DNA of 64,000 bases from Spraguea lophii (lineage: Eukaryota; Microsporidia; Spragueidae). Positions within the stretch are counted from its first letter, which is position 1. Each line of letters begins with the position of its first letter. The stretch is from NCBI GenBank assembly GCA_001887945.1, contig LDOQ01000051.1:62001-126000 (forward strand), in the 5' to 3' direction. Made by a program: the position numbers and the translations under genes. The notes beneath the pieces are model-generated. The model was not told where the DNA came from and searched no databases. It saw only the letters and a program-made list of their open reading frames with translations. Positions 31,212 to 41,677 of this stretch are shown here, in pieces.

Positions 31212-31673
31212 ATGGAGACAAAGCCTTTCACACCCAATCATGATAATATATTACAAAGAAAATCAATAATACCTTATGGTAATGTATCTCTTGGATCCAT
31301 ATCTACAAAAGATAATACTCCAATTTCTTTTAAACCCGTCAGTGCTGTCACTCAAACAGAAGCAAGTATAGGAGAATATAAATTTGAAGCAAAAATATTT
31401 GAATATACAAAAACAGAGCATTTTACACTTAAAATTAGTAATATACCAAATGATATGAGTAGGGGAGAACTTGAAAGATTGGTTGAGAGTCAATGTCATG
31501 TTGCAATAATAAATACATCGTTACCATTTAATAGAGAAATAAATAAAAATAAAGGATATGCATTTATTACTTTTCAATCAAAGGAAAAGGCAAAGATGGT
31601 AACAAAAACAATGGACAATTATCAAATAGGGTGTCAGTTGCTTATGGTGGAAGATGCAAGAAAACAATTTTAA
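31212..31673 (+). CDS. RRM protein, probably eIF3 subunit g
   Basis: 153 residues. One C-terminal RRM (about 74-150): RNP2 is LKISNIP and RNP1 is KGYAFITF. The N-terminal 70 residues are mostly disordered. A short protein with a single C-terminal RRM beginning T(L/I)(K/R)(I/V)(S/T)N(I/L) matches eIF3g (yeast Tif35), a scanning factor of the 43S complex, but it lacks a clear N-terminal zinc-knuckle segment. A generic single-RRM protein is the alternative. ACCCTCT directly precedes the ATG. Confidence 0.65.
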   Translation: METKPFTPNHDNILQRKSIIPYGNVSLGSISTKDNTPISFKPVSAVTQTEASIGEYKFEAKIFEYTKTEHFTLKISNIPNDMSRGELERLVESQCHVAIINTSLPFNREINKNKGYAFITFQSKEKAKMVTKTMDNYQIGCQLLMVEDARKQF

Positions 31674-31799
31674 AATATTATAATAAAAATATATTTTTTA
31701 TATTTATATGATTAATAATAACTTTATGTTCTATCACAAGTTTCATCATTCATTTATTTTTATTTATTTTAAATAACACCTCAATTATAATCAAAACAT

Positions 31800-31862
31800 T
31801 TTAGTTGGTTGCGGATCACTATGATCTGAGATTACTGTTTTGTTATAGATATTTTATTTTGT
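31800..31862 (-). mobile_element. Short degraded SINE fragment
   Basis: TTGGTTGCGGATCACTATGA and the following TCTGAGATTACTG correspond to copy B's CCGGTTGCGGCCTACCATGG and TCTGTGACCTTCGG, i.e. the 3' portion of the element on the minus strand. Only about 60 bp can be matched. Confidence 0.4.
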
Positions 31863-32641
31863 AGTTATAATTATAGTTTTATACGGCCTATATTAATATA
31901 TGATACACGAAAAATTTTTACCTGTAATTACTAAGTGGTATAATAATTATACTGATATATTCTTATATTATAATTATAAAAGTTAAATTTATTATTTGTG
32001 GTCTAAGTTAATATGATATGTGATATTTGTTTTTAATGAATTTTCAACATCATTATCAAAATAATATCAATGAACTACAAATTAATTATTACATGTAGAT
32101 CAATCATTGTTTTGTATATAATTATTAGTGTTTTTATTTACTTAATAGTATTATTATATAAAAAATATTATTCTCACAAAATATTGATAAGATTATCAAA
32201 CTTTCATATACTGTAAATATTTTATATAGATTAATTCAGACAAATATAATTCAATTTATTAATTAATAAAATTATTTTATAACACAGTCATGAGTAATTT
32301 TTGTTTGCCGCACCATTTAACAATTAAATCTTTGAATCTGATAAATTTTTAAATGATATTTTATTATATGGATTAAGTGGAACAATAATTTCATAATTGC
32401 AATTTTTAAAAAATAAGAATAATTTTAAAATACGATGGTTTTTAATTCATAAAAGATAAATATAGAAATAAATAATTGATATGTATATAAAGTTATATCG
32501 ATTGATCAGATTGTAAGGAAAAATGTTAATAATATCATGTTATAATTAATTGTTTTTATTTCGTTCCTGATATTATACAATTATAGATTTTTTTAATAAA
32601 AAAATTCGGAATAAAAATGTATGGAAATATATCAATAATTC

Positions 32642-32969
32642 ATGTCACGGAATACCATATCGAAATATATTGGATGGGCTTGTTTTATGAAGTTTAATAT
32701 GATTTTAAAGCTTCATTACATTAACATATTGTTCTTCGTTTTCCGATAGGAGACGAAAGTTTTCCACATATCTATTATTAAAATCTTGCAACAATTATAT
32801 CTTGAAGATAACAAGGATCGTGAACCCTATAATAAGGAAATTGAAGGTAATATATTATTCTAAAGCTCCAAATAGGAATAAATAAATGTTTATTAAAAAT
32901 TTATTTAATGAATTAATATTTAGAAATGGCCTTTTTGAACAAAATACTGATAAACTCGGCGAAGATTAA
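32642..32969 (+). pseudogene. Decayed coding relic of unknown origin
   Basis: From an ATG at 32642 one frame runs 36 codons to a TAG (codon 37) and then stays open to a TAA at 32861-32863; the second part reads like protein (QQLYLEDNKDREPYNKEIEG). A second piece, 32886-32969, encodes 27 residues ending NGLFEQNTDKLGED. The two may be parts of one dead gene. No family was recognised. Confidence 0.3.
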
Positions 32970-33013
32970 GATTAAATTATTATTGATGATTAATTATTTT
33001 TTTAATAAATTTA

Positions 33014-33533
33014 TCGAATTTTTCTAATTTTTTTACGAATGAAACTTTTATTTATCAAAGCTTCCTGGCCGGTTGCGGCCTACCATGGTCTGTGACCTTC
33101 GGTTCCTCGAGCGAAATTAAACTTGTACTAACTGGTTTCGCTACAGATATGCATTAATCTCATCTTACCTTATGCTCCAGAGTGTTAGGATTTTGCGTCT
33201 GGTGCGCGTCGCCGCCCCCACTTCCAGCTCTTAAGGAATTCCCAGCCTCTTTCGTTGCATAGTATTGGCCGAGTCACAAATCAATACAGGGATTGCAACT
33301 ACATCAGCTGAACATTACTTTAATCTAGTAGCGGGGCCGTCATACAAGACACAGCTATGCTGCGCTATCGAAACCTCACCCACTCAACAACCTTTTTCTT
33401 CTCTTCTGCGTTTATTATTATTATTTTTTTTTTTTTGAAAATTTTTTCTGGATGAGGGATTCGAACCCGCCAGGCTTGGGGTTTGGTTACCACCCCACGA
33501 CCACTGGGCCAGGCGGGACTCGAATTTTTCTAA
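33014..33533 (-). mobile_element. tRNA-derived SINE, copy B, full length with target-site duplication
   Basis: The best-preserved and most GC-rich copy. The element spans about 33028-33520 (minus) and is flanked by perfect 14-bp direct repeats TCGAATTTTTCTAA (33014-33027 and 33520-33533). Read 5'-3' on the minus strand: a tRNA-like head with an intact A box TGGCCCAGTGG (33501-33511) and B box GGTTCGAATCC (33457-33467); a body of about 330 nt shared with copies C-F; then the 3' end TAAATAAAAG-like block, GTTTCATT and a run of seven A against the duplication. This is the layout of a SINE mobilised by target-primed reverse transcription. Confidence 0.88.
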
Positions 33534-33653
33534 AATGCAAAAAAATAAATCATATTAAACATTCACTTAAAATAGGCTTTATTACTTATTAGGAAAAATT
33601 TTTTAAAGTTCATTTGAAACTCAAAACCAATAGAGATTAGTCCATTCTTTATA

Positions 33654-33962
33654 TTATGGATAGGCTTCAACGATTTTTACTATCATTTTTTCCAGATCAA
33701 CTATTTCTTTTTGTTTTGATGCTAATAAAGATTCATAGACTTTTTTATCATTTACCTTTCCGTATATTTCTTCCGATTGCTTCATATTTCGTAACTTTGT
33801 GTTCAAATCGACATATTCCTTTTCCAAAGACTAAATGTACTTCATAAATTCTTCTCTTGTCATATCTTTCCTTATTTCATGTTTGTTGTTATCATCTTCA
33901 GCCGTGCAAAAACATAATTTTGTTAAAATATTAAATATAAGGATAATGTTTAGAAATATCAT
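33654..33962 (-). pseudogene. Small secreted coiled-coil protein interrupted by an in-frame TAG
   Basis: From ATG at 33962 the frame encodes a clear signal peptide (MIFLNIILIFNILTKLCFC) and 24 further residues, then TAG at 33831-33833. The same frame continues for 58 residues of charged, helical sequence (SLEKEYVDLNTKLRNMKQSE ... KQKEIVDLEKMIVKIVEAYP) to a TAA at 33654. Only one base change would explain the break. The N-terminus resembles the small protein at 38246-38440 (LIINILAELGFC against LIFNILTKLCFC, then acidic Asp/Asn residues), so the two are probably paralogues. A functional 43-residue product or stop readthrough are alternatives. Confidence 0.6.
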
Positions 33963-34381
33963 TAGTAAGGATTAACGTGATTTGATTATAAGTCATTTAA
34001 ATCAACTTTATTAAATTTTTATAATATTAAACTTTACATTTAAAAGCAAAATATATTTATTTATTATGTTATTTTTTTCTAAGAATTTTGTTGGCTTTAA
34101 AGTTTTTTTTTAAAAAAATTATATTCTTTCATATTGTGTTCGACTTATTTTACACGAATAATTAACTATATATGTGATATATTGGAAAAGCATACTTTTA
34201 ATTCGGATTTTAAAAAACATTTATTTATTTTTAACATAGAAGTTTGTCTGAATAATGTATTGCTGTAGTTTTAATAAATGTCGAAACAGATTTTATAAAT
34301 ATAAAGAAAAATGATTCTTTTAGAAAATAATTAAATAATTATTTTAACTTTTAATTTATTATGAAAATCGATTATGGTAAT

Positions 34382-34848
34382 AATCCGCTTGACCCGGTAA
34401 TCGTGGGATGGTAACCAAATTCCAAACCTAGCAAATTTGAATCCTTCACACAGAAGAAATTTCAAAGAATTAATAATAAAAGGTAGGAAAGAAAAGTTGT
34501 TTAATGAGTGAAAGTTTGGTAGTGTAGCATTATCCATATCTTGTACAACAGCCCGCCACTGGATTAAAATAATGTTTAGTTGGTATAATTGCAATCCCTG
34601 TATTGATTTGTGACTCAGTCAATACGATATCAGAAAGATGTTAGAAATTTTTAAGAAATTAGGAGGGGGAAATACATTATACGCAAACTCCTAATCCTCT
34701 AAAACTCAAGGTAAGATGGAATTAATGTATATATGCAATGAAATTAGTTAATACAAGTTTGAATATACTTCAGGAACAAAAAATCATAAACCACTGTAAG
34801 TCACAACCGGTGAGGAAACTTGTATAAATAAAAGTTTCATTAAAAAAA
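34382..34848 (+). mobile_element. tRNA-derived SINE, copy C, full length but diverged
   Basis: The head retains TTGACCCGGTAATCGTGGG and GGTAACCAAAT but the B box has decayed to ATTTGAATCC. The body matches copy B in order: GTAGGAAAGAAAAG, the AGTGTAGCATTA block, AATCCCTGTATTGATTTGTG, AAGGTAAGATGGAATTAATG and CCGGTGAGGAAACTTG. The end is TATAAATAAAAGTTTCATT and an A-run. No convincing target-site duplication was found. Confidence 0.82.
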
Positions 34849-35144
34849 TAAAATTAATATAAATCTATATCAAAGGAAATAAGTACAAATATATTATACG
34901 ATTTAGGAAGAATTAGCATACTTATATTATAGCTAACAACAACTTTAGCAACCAATTTTACAACAATTTTAACATTAATACTTAAATTTTATAAATATTT
35001 TTGTTTTATTTTAAAAAATTGAAAGATGAAAAAAGTATTCTGTAACTATTTAATAATACGTTTTATTAAATAAAATGGTGTTTAAAAATAGAACATATTT
35101 TTTGAATAAAAAATAAATCCAATCTTTAGAATCTTAAATTTAAT

Positions 35145-36107
35145 TTATTCACTTCCCCCTATCTTTCTCTTTATTTTATTGAGAAATTTTCTTTTTAGTT
35201 TGGCTAATTTCGATTTACTGTGCGCATTCATGTCGGATCGAATATCCGTTTTATTAACGTTTTGCACTTTTGGCATTGTATGCTTCTCATCTTTATTTGT
35301 AGTATCAATTGATAAATTGTCTTTAGAACAATCCTGGTCGTCTTCAGCTGTCTGTAGTTTACAATTTGTAGCATTTTTTTGTTCTTCTTTAGCTTTAATG
35401 CATTCATTTATTAATTCTATGGTAAGTGTACTACCATCTACTCTGCATTCTTGCAAGATATTAAGATGTGATATGCTATAACATTTAATTTCATTTTGAA
35501 ATTTCAAATTATATATTTTTAGTCGTCGAAAATCTTTATAACTTTTTTCATGCTGAGTAGATGAATATACTGATATTCGCATAAGTTCCCATGTAATGTT
35601 TTTTTCATCCGGTTTGTTTATATTTGAATACCCGTCATAGTTAGTGTTTTCATATCCATCACCATCAACTTTTACATAAAAACCAATAATGTATATTTCT
35701 CTAGATAATATATCTTCAATCGTATAACTATCACTACTCAAATCCCCTTTTATTATTTTTTTTTCTTCTCTGTTACTCAATGGATCTATTGATGTATGAA
35801 CAAATAATATTCCAGTAACTATAGATTCTAATATATTCTCTCTATTAATATCGCAATTTTCATTATCTTCTAGAAGTATTCCTATCACAGAAAAATCGGT
35901 GTTCGTCCTGTTTATTGATTTCCTTGGCCCATCAAAGTTTATTTTATAACCAGAAAGATTATATATATTTCCTCTCCAATCTTCTCCCATTAATACTATG
36001 TTTTGTGTTTTATCATTTCCAGCATTTTTCATATTACTAAAATATGAATTCTTATGAACAAGATAATTTGAAATTAAAAAGTTAAAAAATAGCAAATTGA
36101 AAAACAT
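35145..36107 (-). CDS. Hypothetical secreted protein with basic C-terminus
   Basis: 320 residues. The N-terminus (MFFNLLFFNFLISNYLVH) fits a signal peptide or an uncleaved anchor. The central part (about 35-235) is of mixed composition and could be globular. The C-terminal 90 residues are polar with several Cys and end in a strongly basic stretch (SKLAKLKRKFLNKIKRKIGG), which could bind membranes or nucleic acid. ACCCC touches the ATG, so the start is firm. It lies between SINE copies C and D in a region rich in secreted-protein genes. No family was recognised. Confidence 0.7.
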   Translation of the reverse strand: MFFNLLFFNFLISNYLVHKNSYFSNMKNAGNDKTQNIVLMGEDWRGNIYNLSGYKINFDGPRKSINRTNTDFSVIGILLEDNENCDINRENILESIVTGILFVHTSIDPLSNREEKKIIKGDLSSDSYTIEDILSREIYIIGFYVKVDGDGYENTNYDGYSNINKPDEKNITWELMRISVYSSTQHEKSYKDFRRLKIYNLKFQNEIKCYSISHLNILQECRVDGSTLTIELINECIKAKEEQKNATNCKLQTAEDDQDCSKDNLSIDTTNKDEKHTMPKVQNVNKTDIRSDMNAHSKSKLAKLKRKFLNKIKRKIGGSE

Positions 36108-38245
36108 GGGGTTAAATATTTAGCGTTTATTTATTTATTATCAAAATATAATATTTTGATTATTTTTATCTTTTTTTTACTATTTATATTCTTTTAAATT
36201 AAATTGGAATGCTTATTATTTAATTTAGAATGTTTTTCTTTTTATGTTATAATTTCTAAAACGATCCTTTTTTTGATAAGATTTTTTTTTAATTTTTATA
36301 AATCCGCTGTCCGAGTGGTCGTGGGGTAGTAATCAAATCTCGGCCGGCAGGTTCGAATCCCTGCGCTCGGGAGAATTTTCAAAAAAATAATAATAAAGGA
36401 TAGAAAAGAAAGGTTGTCGAGTGGGCGGGGTTTGATAACGCAGCATTAATTGTGCTTGTATGACAAGCTCCTTTATTAGAATAAGTAGCGTTTGGCCTGT
36501 GTAATAGTAATCCCTGGGTTGATTTATGACTCGCCTAATACTATACCAAGAAAGAAGTTGACAATTTCTAAAAAGGTGTGAGTGCCAGCGCTGTGCACCA
36601 TACACAAAATTCTAGCACTCTATAGCATAATATAAGATAAGATTACTGCATATCTGTAGTGAAGTCGGTTCGTACAAACTTAGATATGCTTTAAGAACCA
36701 AAGGCTATAGTCCATGGCAAGCCCCAACCGGCCAGGAGACTTCTATAAATAAAAGTCATATTAATAAAAAAATTATAATTTTTATAAAAAAATGGAAAAA
36801 TAAAAAAATGTATTAAAACATGTCAATCTTATTTAAATTATAATTTTTATTATTTTTTTTTTAGTATTTTGCATTGTAAAAAGATATATTTTTGGTAGTT
36901 TTCAAAATAGGAAAATTTAAAATAGCTATTATACATTTATTACGTGAAAAAATATTTAAATATTTTTATATAAATTTTAAATCAGAAAAATACATCATAA
37001 TACATATCTATATACATCTTTTTCAAAGACAAACACCCTCTACATCATATTTTAGGATATATGAAAAAAATATTTTTTTCTTTGGGATTATACGAGATTA
37101 AAATCCATTCAATAATTTATCCATGATCCAATTTCATATATTCATCTCCGATTAAATATTATTTAAATTCTTTATGGAGTTCATTAATAATATACATTCA
37201 TTTTAACATAAGTTATTTATTATAATCAACAAGTCGTATTAAAATACCGAAAGTTTCTGTTTCTAATTCAACCCCTGTGTTAAATAATTGTAAAAAACAT
37301 GTTTTATAAACTTTATAATGCGGTTCATATGATTGTAATCTGTTCGATATCCTACCATTTAATAATTTATAAAAAATATTTTATTCTAAAGACGAGAATT
37401 GTAGGCAATCAATTTTAGTTATTTTTTGGTATAATCTATAATATTTTACTTATAATATTTGGACAAAAAACATTTATTTTTATAACTGTTCTTTAAATAT
37501 AATGTTGTCAATTTTCTTAAATTTCACATATACATCTCAGATATATGATTTTAAATTAGTAAAATGTTTAATATAAGACATTGGTTTTCTAATAAATAAA
37601 TATGATTAATAAACAAATATAAAAGAAAAGAAGTAAAAATACGAATATAGCATAACATTATAAACACTATTTATTTTTAACATAACCTTTCTATAAATCT
37701 ATTCGATCATTGTTGTTTTTTATATATTTTATTGCATACCAATGTAATATGAAAGGTTAAATTCATTAATGATATTGCCATTAATAATACAACTTGATTG
37801 GCATGCTTAATTTTAAATATAACTATTAAAATTGTATAAAAAATGGGTTTTCATATAATAATCAATATTTTAATGTTAGTTTGATTTCAGAATTGTATTT
37901 GCAGAATTTTGGCAATATGAATAACTAAATGAATTACTCTGCTTATGTGTAAAATTATCTTATAACTCTAACCTGATTCAATTTTTCAAATTTCATTGAA
38001 ATATAATTAAACCCACATTTATTAACAATGTATTCATTTTTTCTGTAAATATTTTGATATTATCAATTCAAGATATAAAAACACGGTAATATACAATTAA
38101 CACCAAAAAATTCAATGTGAACAATGTAGTATAGACCATATAATTATCCCTGCGGATTTATATCTTTATACAACACTTTAATTTTTATTAAGAGAATCCA
38201 ATAATTTTAAATTACCACTTAAACAATATTTATTTCACATAACTT
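36108..38245. other. Intergenic, 2.1 kb, containing SINE copy D
   Basis: Apart from SINE copy D (36290-36788) the sequence is AT-rich without a recognised gene. The open frame at 36892-37101 has no ATG start and low-complexity content and is not called. Confidence 0.45.
36290..36788 (+). mobile_element. tRNA-derived SINE, copy D, full length with target-site duplication
   Basis: The element at 36303-36775 is flanked by perfect 13-bp direct repeats TAATTTTTATAAA (36290-36302 and 36776-36788). The head carries TGTCCGAGTGG (36308-36318, A box) and GGTTCGAATCC (36350-36360, perfect B box). The body follows the family order (GGATAGAAAAGAAAGG, GACTCGCCTAATACTATACC, GTGCACCATACACAAA, AACCGGCCAGGAGACTT) and the 3' end is TATAAATAAAAGTCATATT plus an A-run. 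With both boxes close to consensus, it is one of two copies here that could still be transcribed by RNA polymerase III. Confidence 0.87.
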
Positions 38246-38440
38246 TTATCCTTTTTTTCTTATAATTTCTTCCTGTTCTTTTCCATTTTCTTGTCGTTGC
38301 CGGTTTCTTCGATTTTCTTCTTTAACTCTTCTTCGTTCTTCTTCCTTTTCTCCTTGGGTTCTTTCATCATCATTATCATTCACACAAAAACCAAGTTCCG
38401 CTAGAATGTTAATTATAAGAAAAAGTTTCAGATAATCCAT
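38246..38440 (-). CDS. Small secreted highly charged protein
   Basis: 64 residues: a signal peptide (MDYLKLFLIINILAELGFC), then an acidic DNDDE patch, then a Glu/Arg/Lys-rich helix up to the stop. It resembles the start of the broken gene at 33654-33962, which suggests a family of small exported coiled-coil proteins. An A-run just before the stop could hide a frameshift that shortens a longer protein. There is no C-tract at the start. Given the length this could also be a pseudogene or chance frame, but the signal peptide and the paralogue argue for a gene. Confidence 0.5.
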   Translation of the reverse strand: MDYLKLFLIINILAELGFCVNDNDDERTQGEKEEERRRVKEENRRNRQRQENGKEQEEIIRKKG

Positions 38441-39207
38441 TTAGAGTTGAATGTCTGTTTATATGTTTATAATAATATTGGTATAATTGTACTTTTATAT
38501 AACATTTTATCATAATAAAATTTTTCGATATTGTGATTATTTTCTTGACTTTATATTATTTTCTGTAATGTTTTTCGGAAAGATTTTGTATTTCCTTTAC
38601 AGTTTTTGGTATATAAAAAGCAGAAAAAGTGTGCCATATATGGAAATAATAATTGAAGGAATTTACATATAATATATAAAATGAATTATTTATGCATTGT
38701 TTAAAATATTTGTAAATAGATATTACCATTTTATATATAAGTTATCATTACTGTTTTAATGCATTGATCGATTGCTAGATGAAAAAATAATTACATGGAA
38801 TCAATGATATAATAGCCACCAAGTTTTAAAATATTTGGTTATTAATATTCAAATAATTATGGATATAAAATTATTGTGATGCCATAATATTCTGTGACTG
38901 GAAAAATCACATTATTAATCCAAATAATGTTTATTGGGTCTGTGACTTTATTTTAATTATTGATTCCTGTATGGTATAATTGAGGATATGAATTTCAAAG
39001 AAGTAATGAGAACAAAATGTGTCTTATGCACAAAATTTCGATATTTGGAATATAAAGTAAGATAGGCCTGATATATTTATCATAAAACTATGTATATATA
39101 TCATTTCAGAATCCTAAAGTCATAGGCTACATTAAATTAAACTGATTAAAAAATTTATATAAATAAAATTTTCACAAAAAAAAAATTTCATATTATGGAA
39201 ATTTATT
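38441..39207. other. Intergenic, 767 bp, containing a SINE relic
   Basis: Contains the SINE relic at about 38905-39183. The open frame at 38487-38672 has aromatic low-complexity content and is not called. Confidence 0.4.
38905..39183 (+). mobile_element. Degraded SINE relic (3' half)
   Basis: The end TCAGAATCCTAAAGTCATAG, then GGCTACATTAAATTAAACTG and TTATATAAATAAAATTTTCA follows the family 3' block (GAACCAAAGGCTATAGTCC ... CTTCTATAAATAAAAGT) with many changes to A or T. The start is uncertain and no head is visible. Confidence 0.45.
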
Positions 39208-39804
39208 TTACCCTAATGCCTTTTCTATTAATATCGTAATAACTACTCCCGCACAAATCCCAATAAAAAACCACATAATGTAAAATTTCAATTTACAATT
39301 AGCCTGTTTTTTTTCTATATTATTATCAATTTCAAATTTCTCATCTTGTACATTAAATCTAAAGAAGTTAGATCTCATCTGCGATCCATCCTTATCTTTT
39401 TCTAGAAGTAAAAATGTTTTTTCGTTATCTTTGAATATAGAATCATCTACTTCAACAAGAATTTCATTTTCTTCATCTTTCTCTTGGTTATCACTTCCAT
39501 CCTCTATGGACTTTTTGTTCAAATCAAATTTGATATCTTCTAACTTAATCTCATTTGTTGTTATATTATACGAATAGAATTGCAATGAACTAATATCAGA
39601 AAGTGGACTTCCAGTTTTTGCCAACAATGTATTATTTTTTTTATCAAAGTTTAAAGACATATTCTTAATTATCCTTATATCCTTTAAAAAACCTATGTCA
39701 TTATCACTTTTTATATTATTTTTCAGGCTTTCTTTACAAGTCTTGTCTTTTTTATGATTACTTTCACAAACAGAGAAAAATAAAAAATACAAAGCATTCA
39801 CCAT
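39208..39804 (-). CDS. Hypothetical type I membrane protein
   Basis: 198 residues. Short N-terminal signal (MVNALYFLFFSVC), a polar, acidic lumenal part with an EDGSDNQEKDEENE stretch (about 98-112), and a C-terminal membrane span (about 173-195, FYIMWFFIGICAGVVITILI) ending almost at the stop. The layout matches the hypothetical protein at 1868-2545, although the sequences are not obviously alike. The start lacks a C-tract. It belongs to the secreted/membrane gene group of 33.6-41.5 kb. No family was recognised. Confidence 0.65.
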   Translation of the reverse strand: MVNALYFLFFSVCESNHKKDKTCKESLKNNIKSDNDIGFLKDIRIIKNMSLNFDKKNNTLLAKTGSPLSDISSLQFYSYNITTNEIKLEDIKFDLNKKSIEDGSDNQEKDEENEILVEVDDSIFKDNEKTFLLLEKDKDGSQMRSNFFRFNVQDEKFEIDNNIEKKQANCKLKFYIMWFFIGICAGVVITILIEKALG

Positions 39805-40799
39805 CTATATAATTATAACAAAACCTTATATATTTATACTTTATATTAATATTTTCAAATATATCTTATTTGTAAAAAATATTTCTTTTCTGTCTAAATT
39901 ATAAAATATTTGTAAATAACTTTTATTATTAAAAAATCTTATTTAGAAAATTTTCGTATTTATATATTTTTTTATGTTTCCACAACCATCAATCTTTATT
40001 ATAAAGACAATAATCTTTTTTGGTATAGATGAAAAACATTACAATATAGAATATATTATTTTATATTATATTTTGACATCAACTTTCTTAAAAATATTTT
40101 TAAATATGAAAATAAAATATTATACTATACAATAAAAAGTTTTTTTTGAAAACGATTGTTGTGTATTTCCACCGATATTTGGGTTTATCTTTAATATCTG
40201 TTTTATATTCTATTTATTTTATTTAGAATGAAATTATACATATATTTTATATCAAATAAATATAAATTCGTCTCGCTGATTAAAAATATATGAGAATACG
40301 TCATAATAATAAATATTGATTTAGAAAAAAATATTTGGTTGTATAATATTTTTTATGATATTTATACTATTATTGAATTGTTTTTATAATTTTGTATTTA
40401 AAGTTTATCATAGTATAATATTAAATATCGATAATCTGATCATGTTTAATAGTTATGAAGTTGATATATATATTTAAATAAAAGATACAACGTGTATATA
40501 TTTAATATAAAAACAATAAATAATTAAATATTTTTGATATGGTTATTGTTTTTTTTCTATTAATAATATTCATATACAGATAATTATACATGATAATTGA
40601 TGTTTATAATTGATCTGTTTCAAACTGAAACTTACAAATCATGTTGTTGTCTTTTATATTTTATCATAATTAGACCGGAGTTTCACAATCTGAAACATAC
40701 TTAGTTATTTTTAAAAAAATTTATTGGTATTTTTGTTCATCATCGGCTAAAACAGTTGTATCCGATAAAAAATATAAAAAGGAATAATGTAAAAAAAGT
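39805..40799. other. Intergenic, 995 bp, divergent 5' regions, nothing recognised
   Basis: Lies between two genes for exported proteins that diverge from it. AT-rich; no repeat, RNA or relic could be recognised. A shared control region is possible from the layout alone. Confidence 0.4.
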
Positions 40800-41480
40800 A
40801 TGATTTCGATTCTTTTACCATTAATATATGGAAACCCATTGGCATCAAAACCACAGATATATTGTAATAATACGAATCCTCCTATAACACCAATGGATCC
40901 GCGTTGCCTTCCATATACACAACAAAATAATTTAGCACCACCAAGATATTTACCTATTCGTACTTCACCCTCAATACAAAACCGTATAATAAAACCCCCT
41001 AGAGCCGGTGATCCTTTCAAAGAGATTTTGAAAACAAATCCTGAATTGTCAGAATCCATAAAAAAGATACTTGAATACTCCGGTATAATGACGCCATGGA
41101 ACCAAGTAATGGATTTTTTTGATGTCAATCAACGTCAAATGCCTGATCCATATATGTTGTACATGAAAATAAAAGATATATTAAAGCTTCTTGATTCCGT
41201 CAAAGAGAAAATATCTGAAGAATTAATGAAGGTTGAAACCTATATTAACCGTGCAGAAACATATGCAGAGGAAAATCATAAAAGATTAAAAAGAAATATG
41301 GATCAAATGACTCATTATTATAAAAAAATACAAAAGAGTAAGGATCAAGGAGTAAAAAGTGAATATATACAAAAATTCGAAAAAATAAAAAGAGAAACAC
41401 AAGGCATCATTAATAGATATATGGGACTGAAAAACTGGTTATTTAAAATTATGGCGTATTTTAAACAATTATTTAATTGA
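40800..41480 (+). CDS. Hypothetical secreted protein, coiled-coil C-terminal half
   Basis: 226 residues. A short hydrophobic N-terminus (MISILLPLIYG) may be a signal peptide. Residues 12-75 are proline-rich with two Cys; residues 115-226 are a basic, Lys-rich helical region with coiled-coil character (VKEKISEELMKVETYINRAE onward). Size, secretion and a Lys-rich helical half recall polar tube protein 2, but it has far fewer Cys than PTP2 and is 12 kb from the PTP1-like gene rather than next to it, so I do not call it PTP2. A spore-wall or other secreted protein is equally possible. There is no C-tract at the start. Confidence 0.65.
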   Translation: MISILLPLIYGNPLASKPQIYCNNTNPPITPMDPRCLPYTQQNNLAPPRYLPIRTSPSIQNRIIKPPRAGDPFKEILKTNPELSESIKKILEYSGIMTPWNQVMDFFDVNQRQMPDPYMLYMKIKDILKLLDSVKEKISEELMKVETYINRAETYAEENHKRLKRNMDQMTHYYKKIQKSKDQGVKSEYIQKFEKIKRETQGIINRYMGLKNWLFKIMAYFKQLFN

Positions 41481-41677
41481 TTTGTATATTAAAATTTTAT
41501 ATAATAGAAATATTCTTTTTAATTACAAATAAAATAATCGTAAATGTTAATAACTAATGGATTATAATATATTTGATATATAACAGATTTTAATTTAAAC
41601 GCTATTTTCAATATTTTATTAAATATAATAAATATAATATTTTTCAATTGGATATTCCTGTGAAACATTGAAAATAA

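Larger units (their letters stand above)
31674..33027. other. Intergenic: SINE scrap and a decayed coding relic
   Basis: First part of a 2-kb stretch without an intact gene. It holds a short SINE scrap (about 31800-31862) and a broken frame (32642-32969), each listed, and ends with the left target-site duplication of SINE copy B (33014-33027). Confidence 0.45.

Noticed and set aside
33421..33520. Possible standalone tRNA gene on the minus strand
   Set aside because: It has A and B boxes but no proper acceptor or anticodon stems, and the same head starts the other SINE copies; it is a SINE head.
34331..34594. 87-codon minus-strand open frame
   Set aside because: Antisense to the head and body of SINE copy C; explained by the repeat.
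36303..36371. Possible standalone tRNA gene on the plus strand
   Set aside because: Same reason: tRNA-like head of SINE copy D, with an extra base in the T arm and no acceptor pairing.
36333..36605. 90-codon minus-strand open frame
   Set aside because: Falls inside SINE copy D and is not kept open in the other copies.
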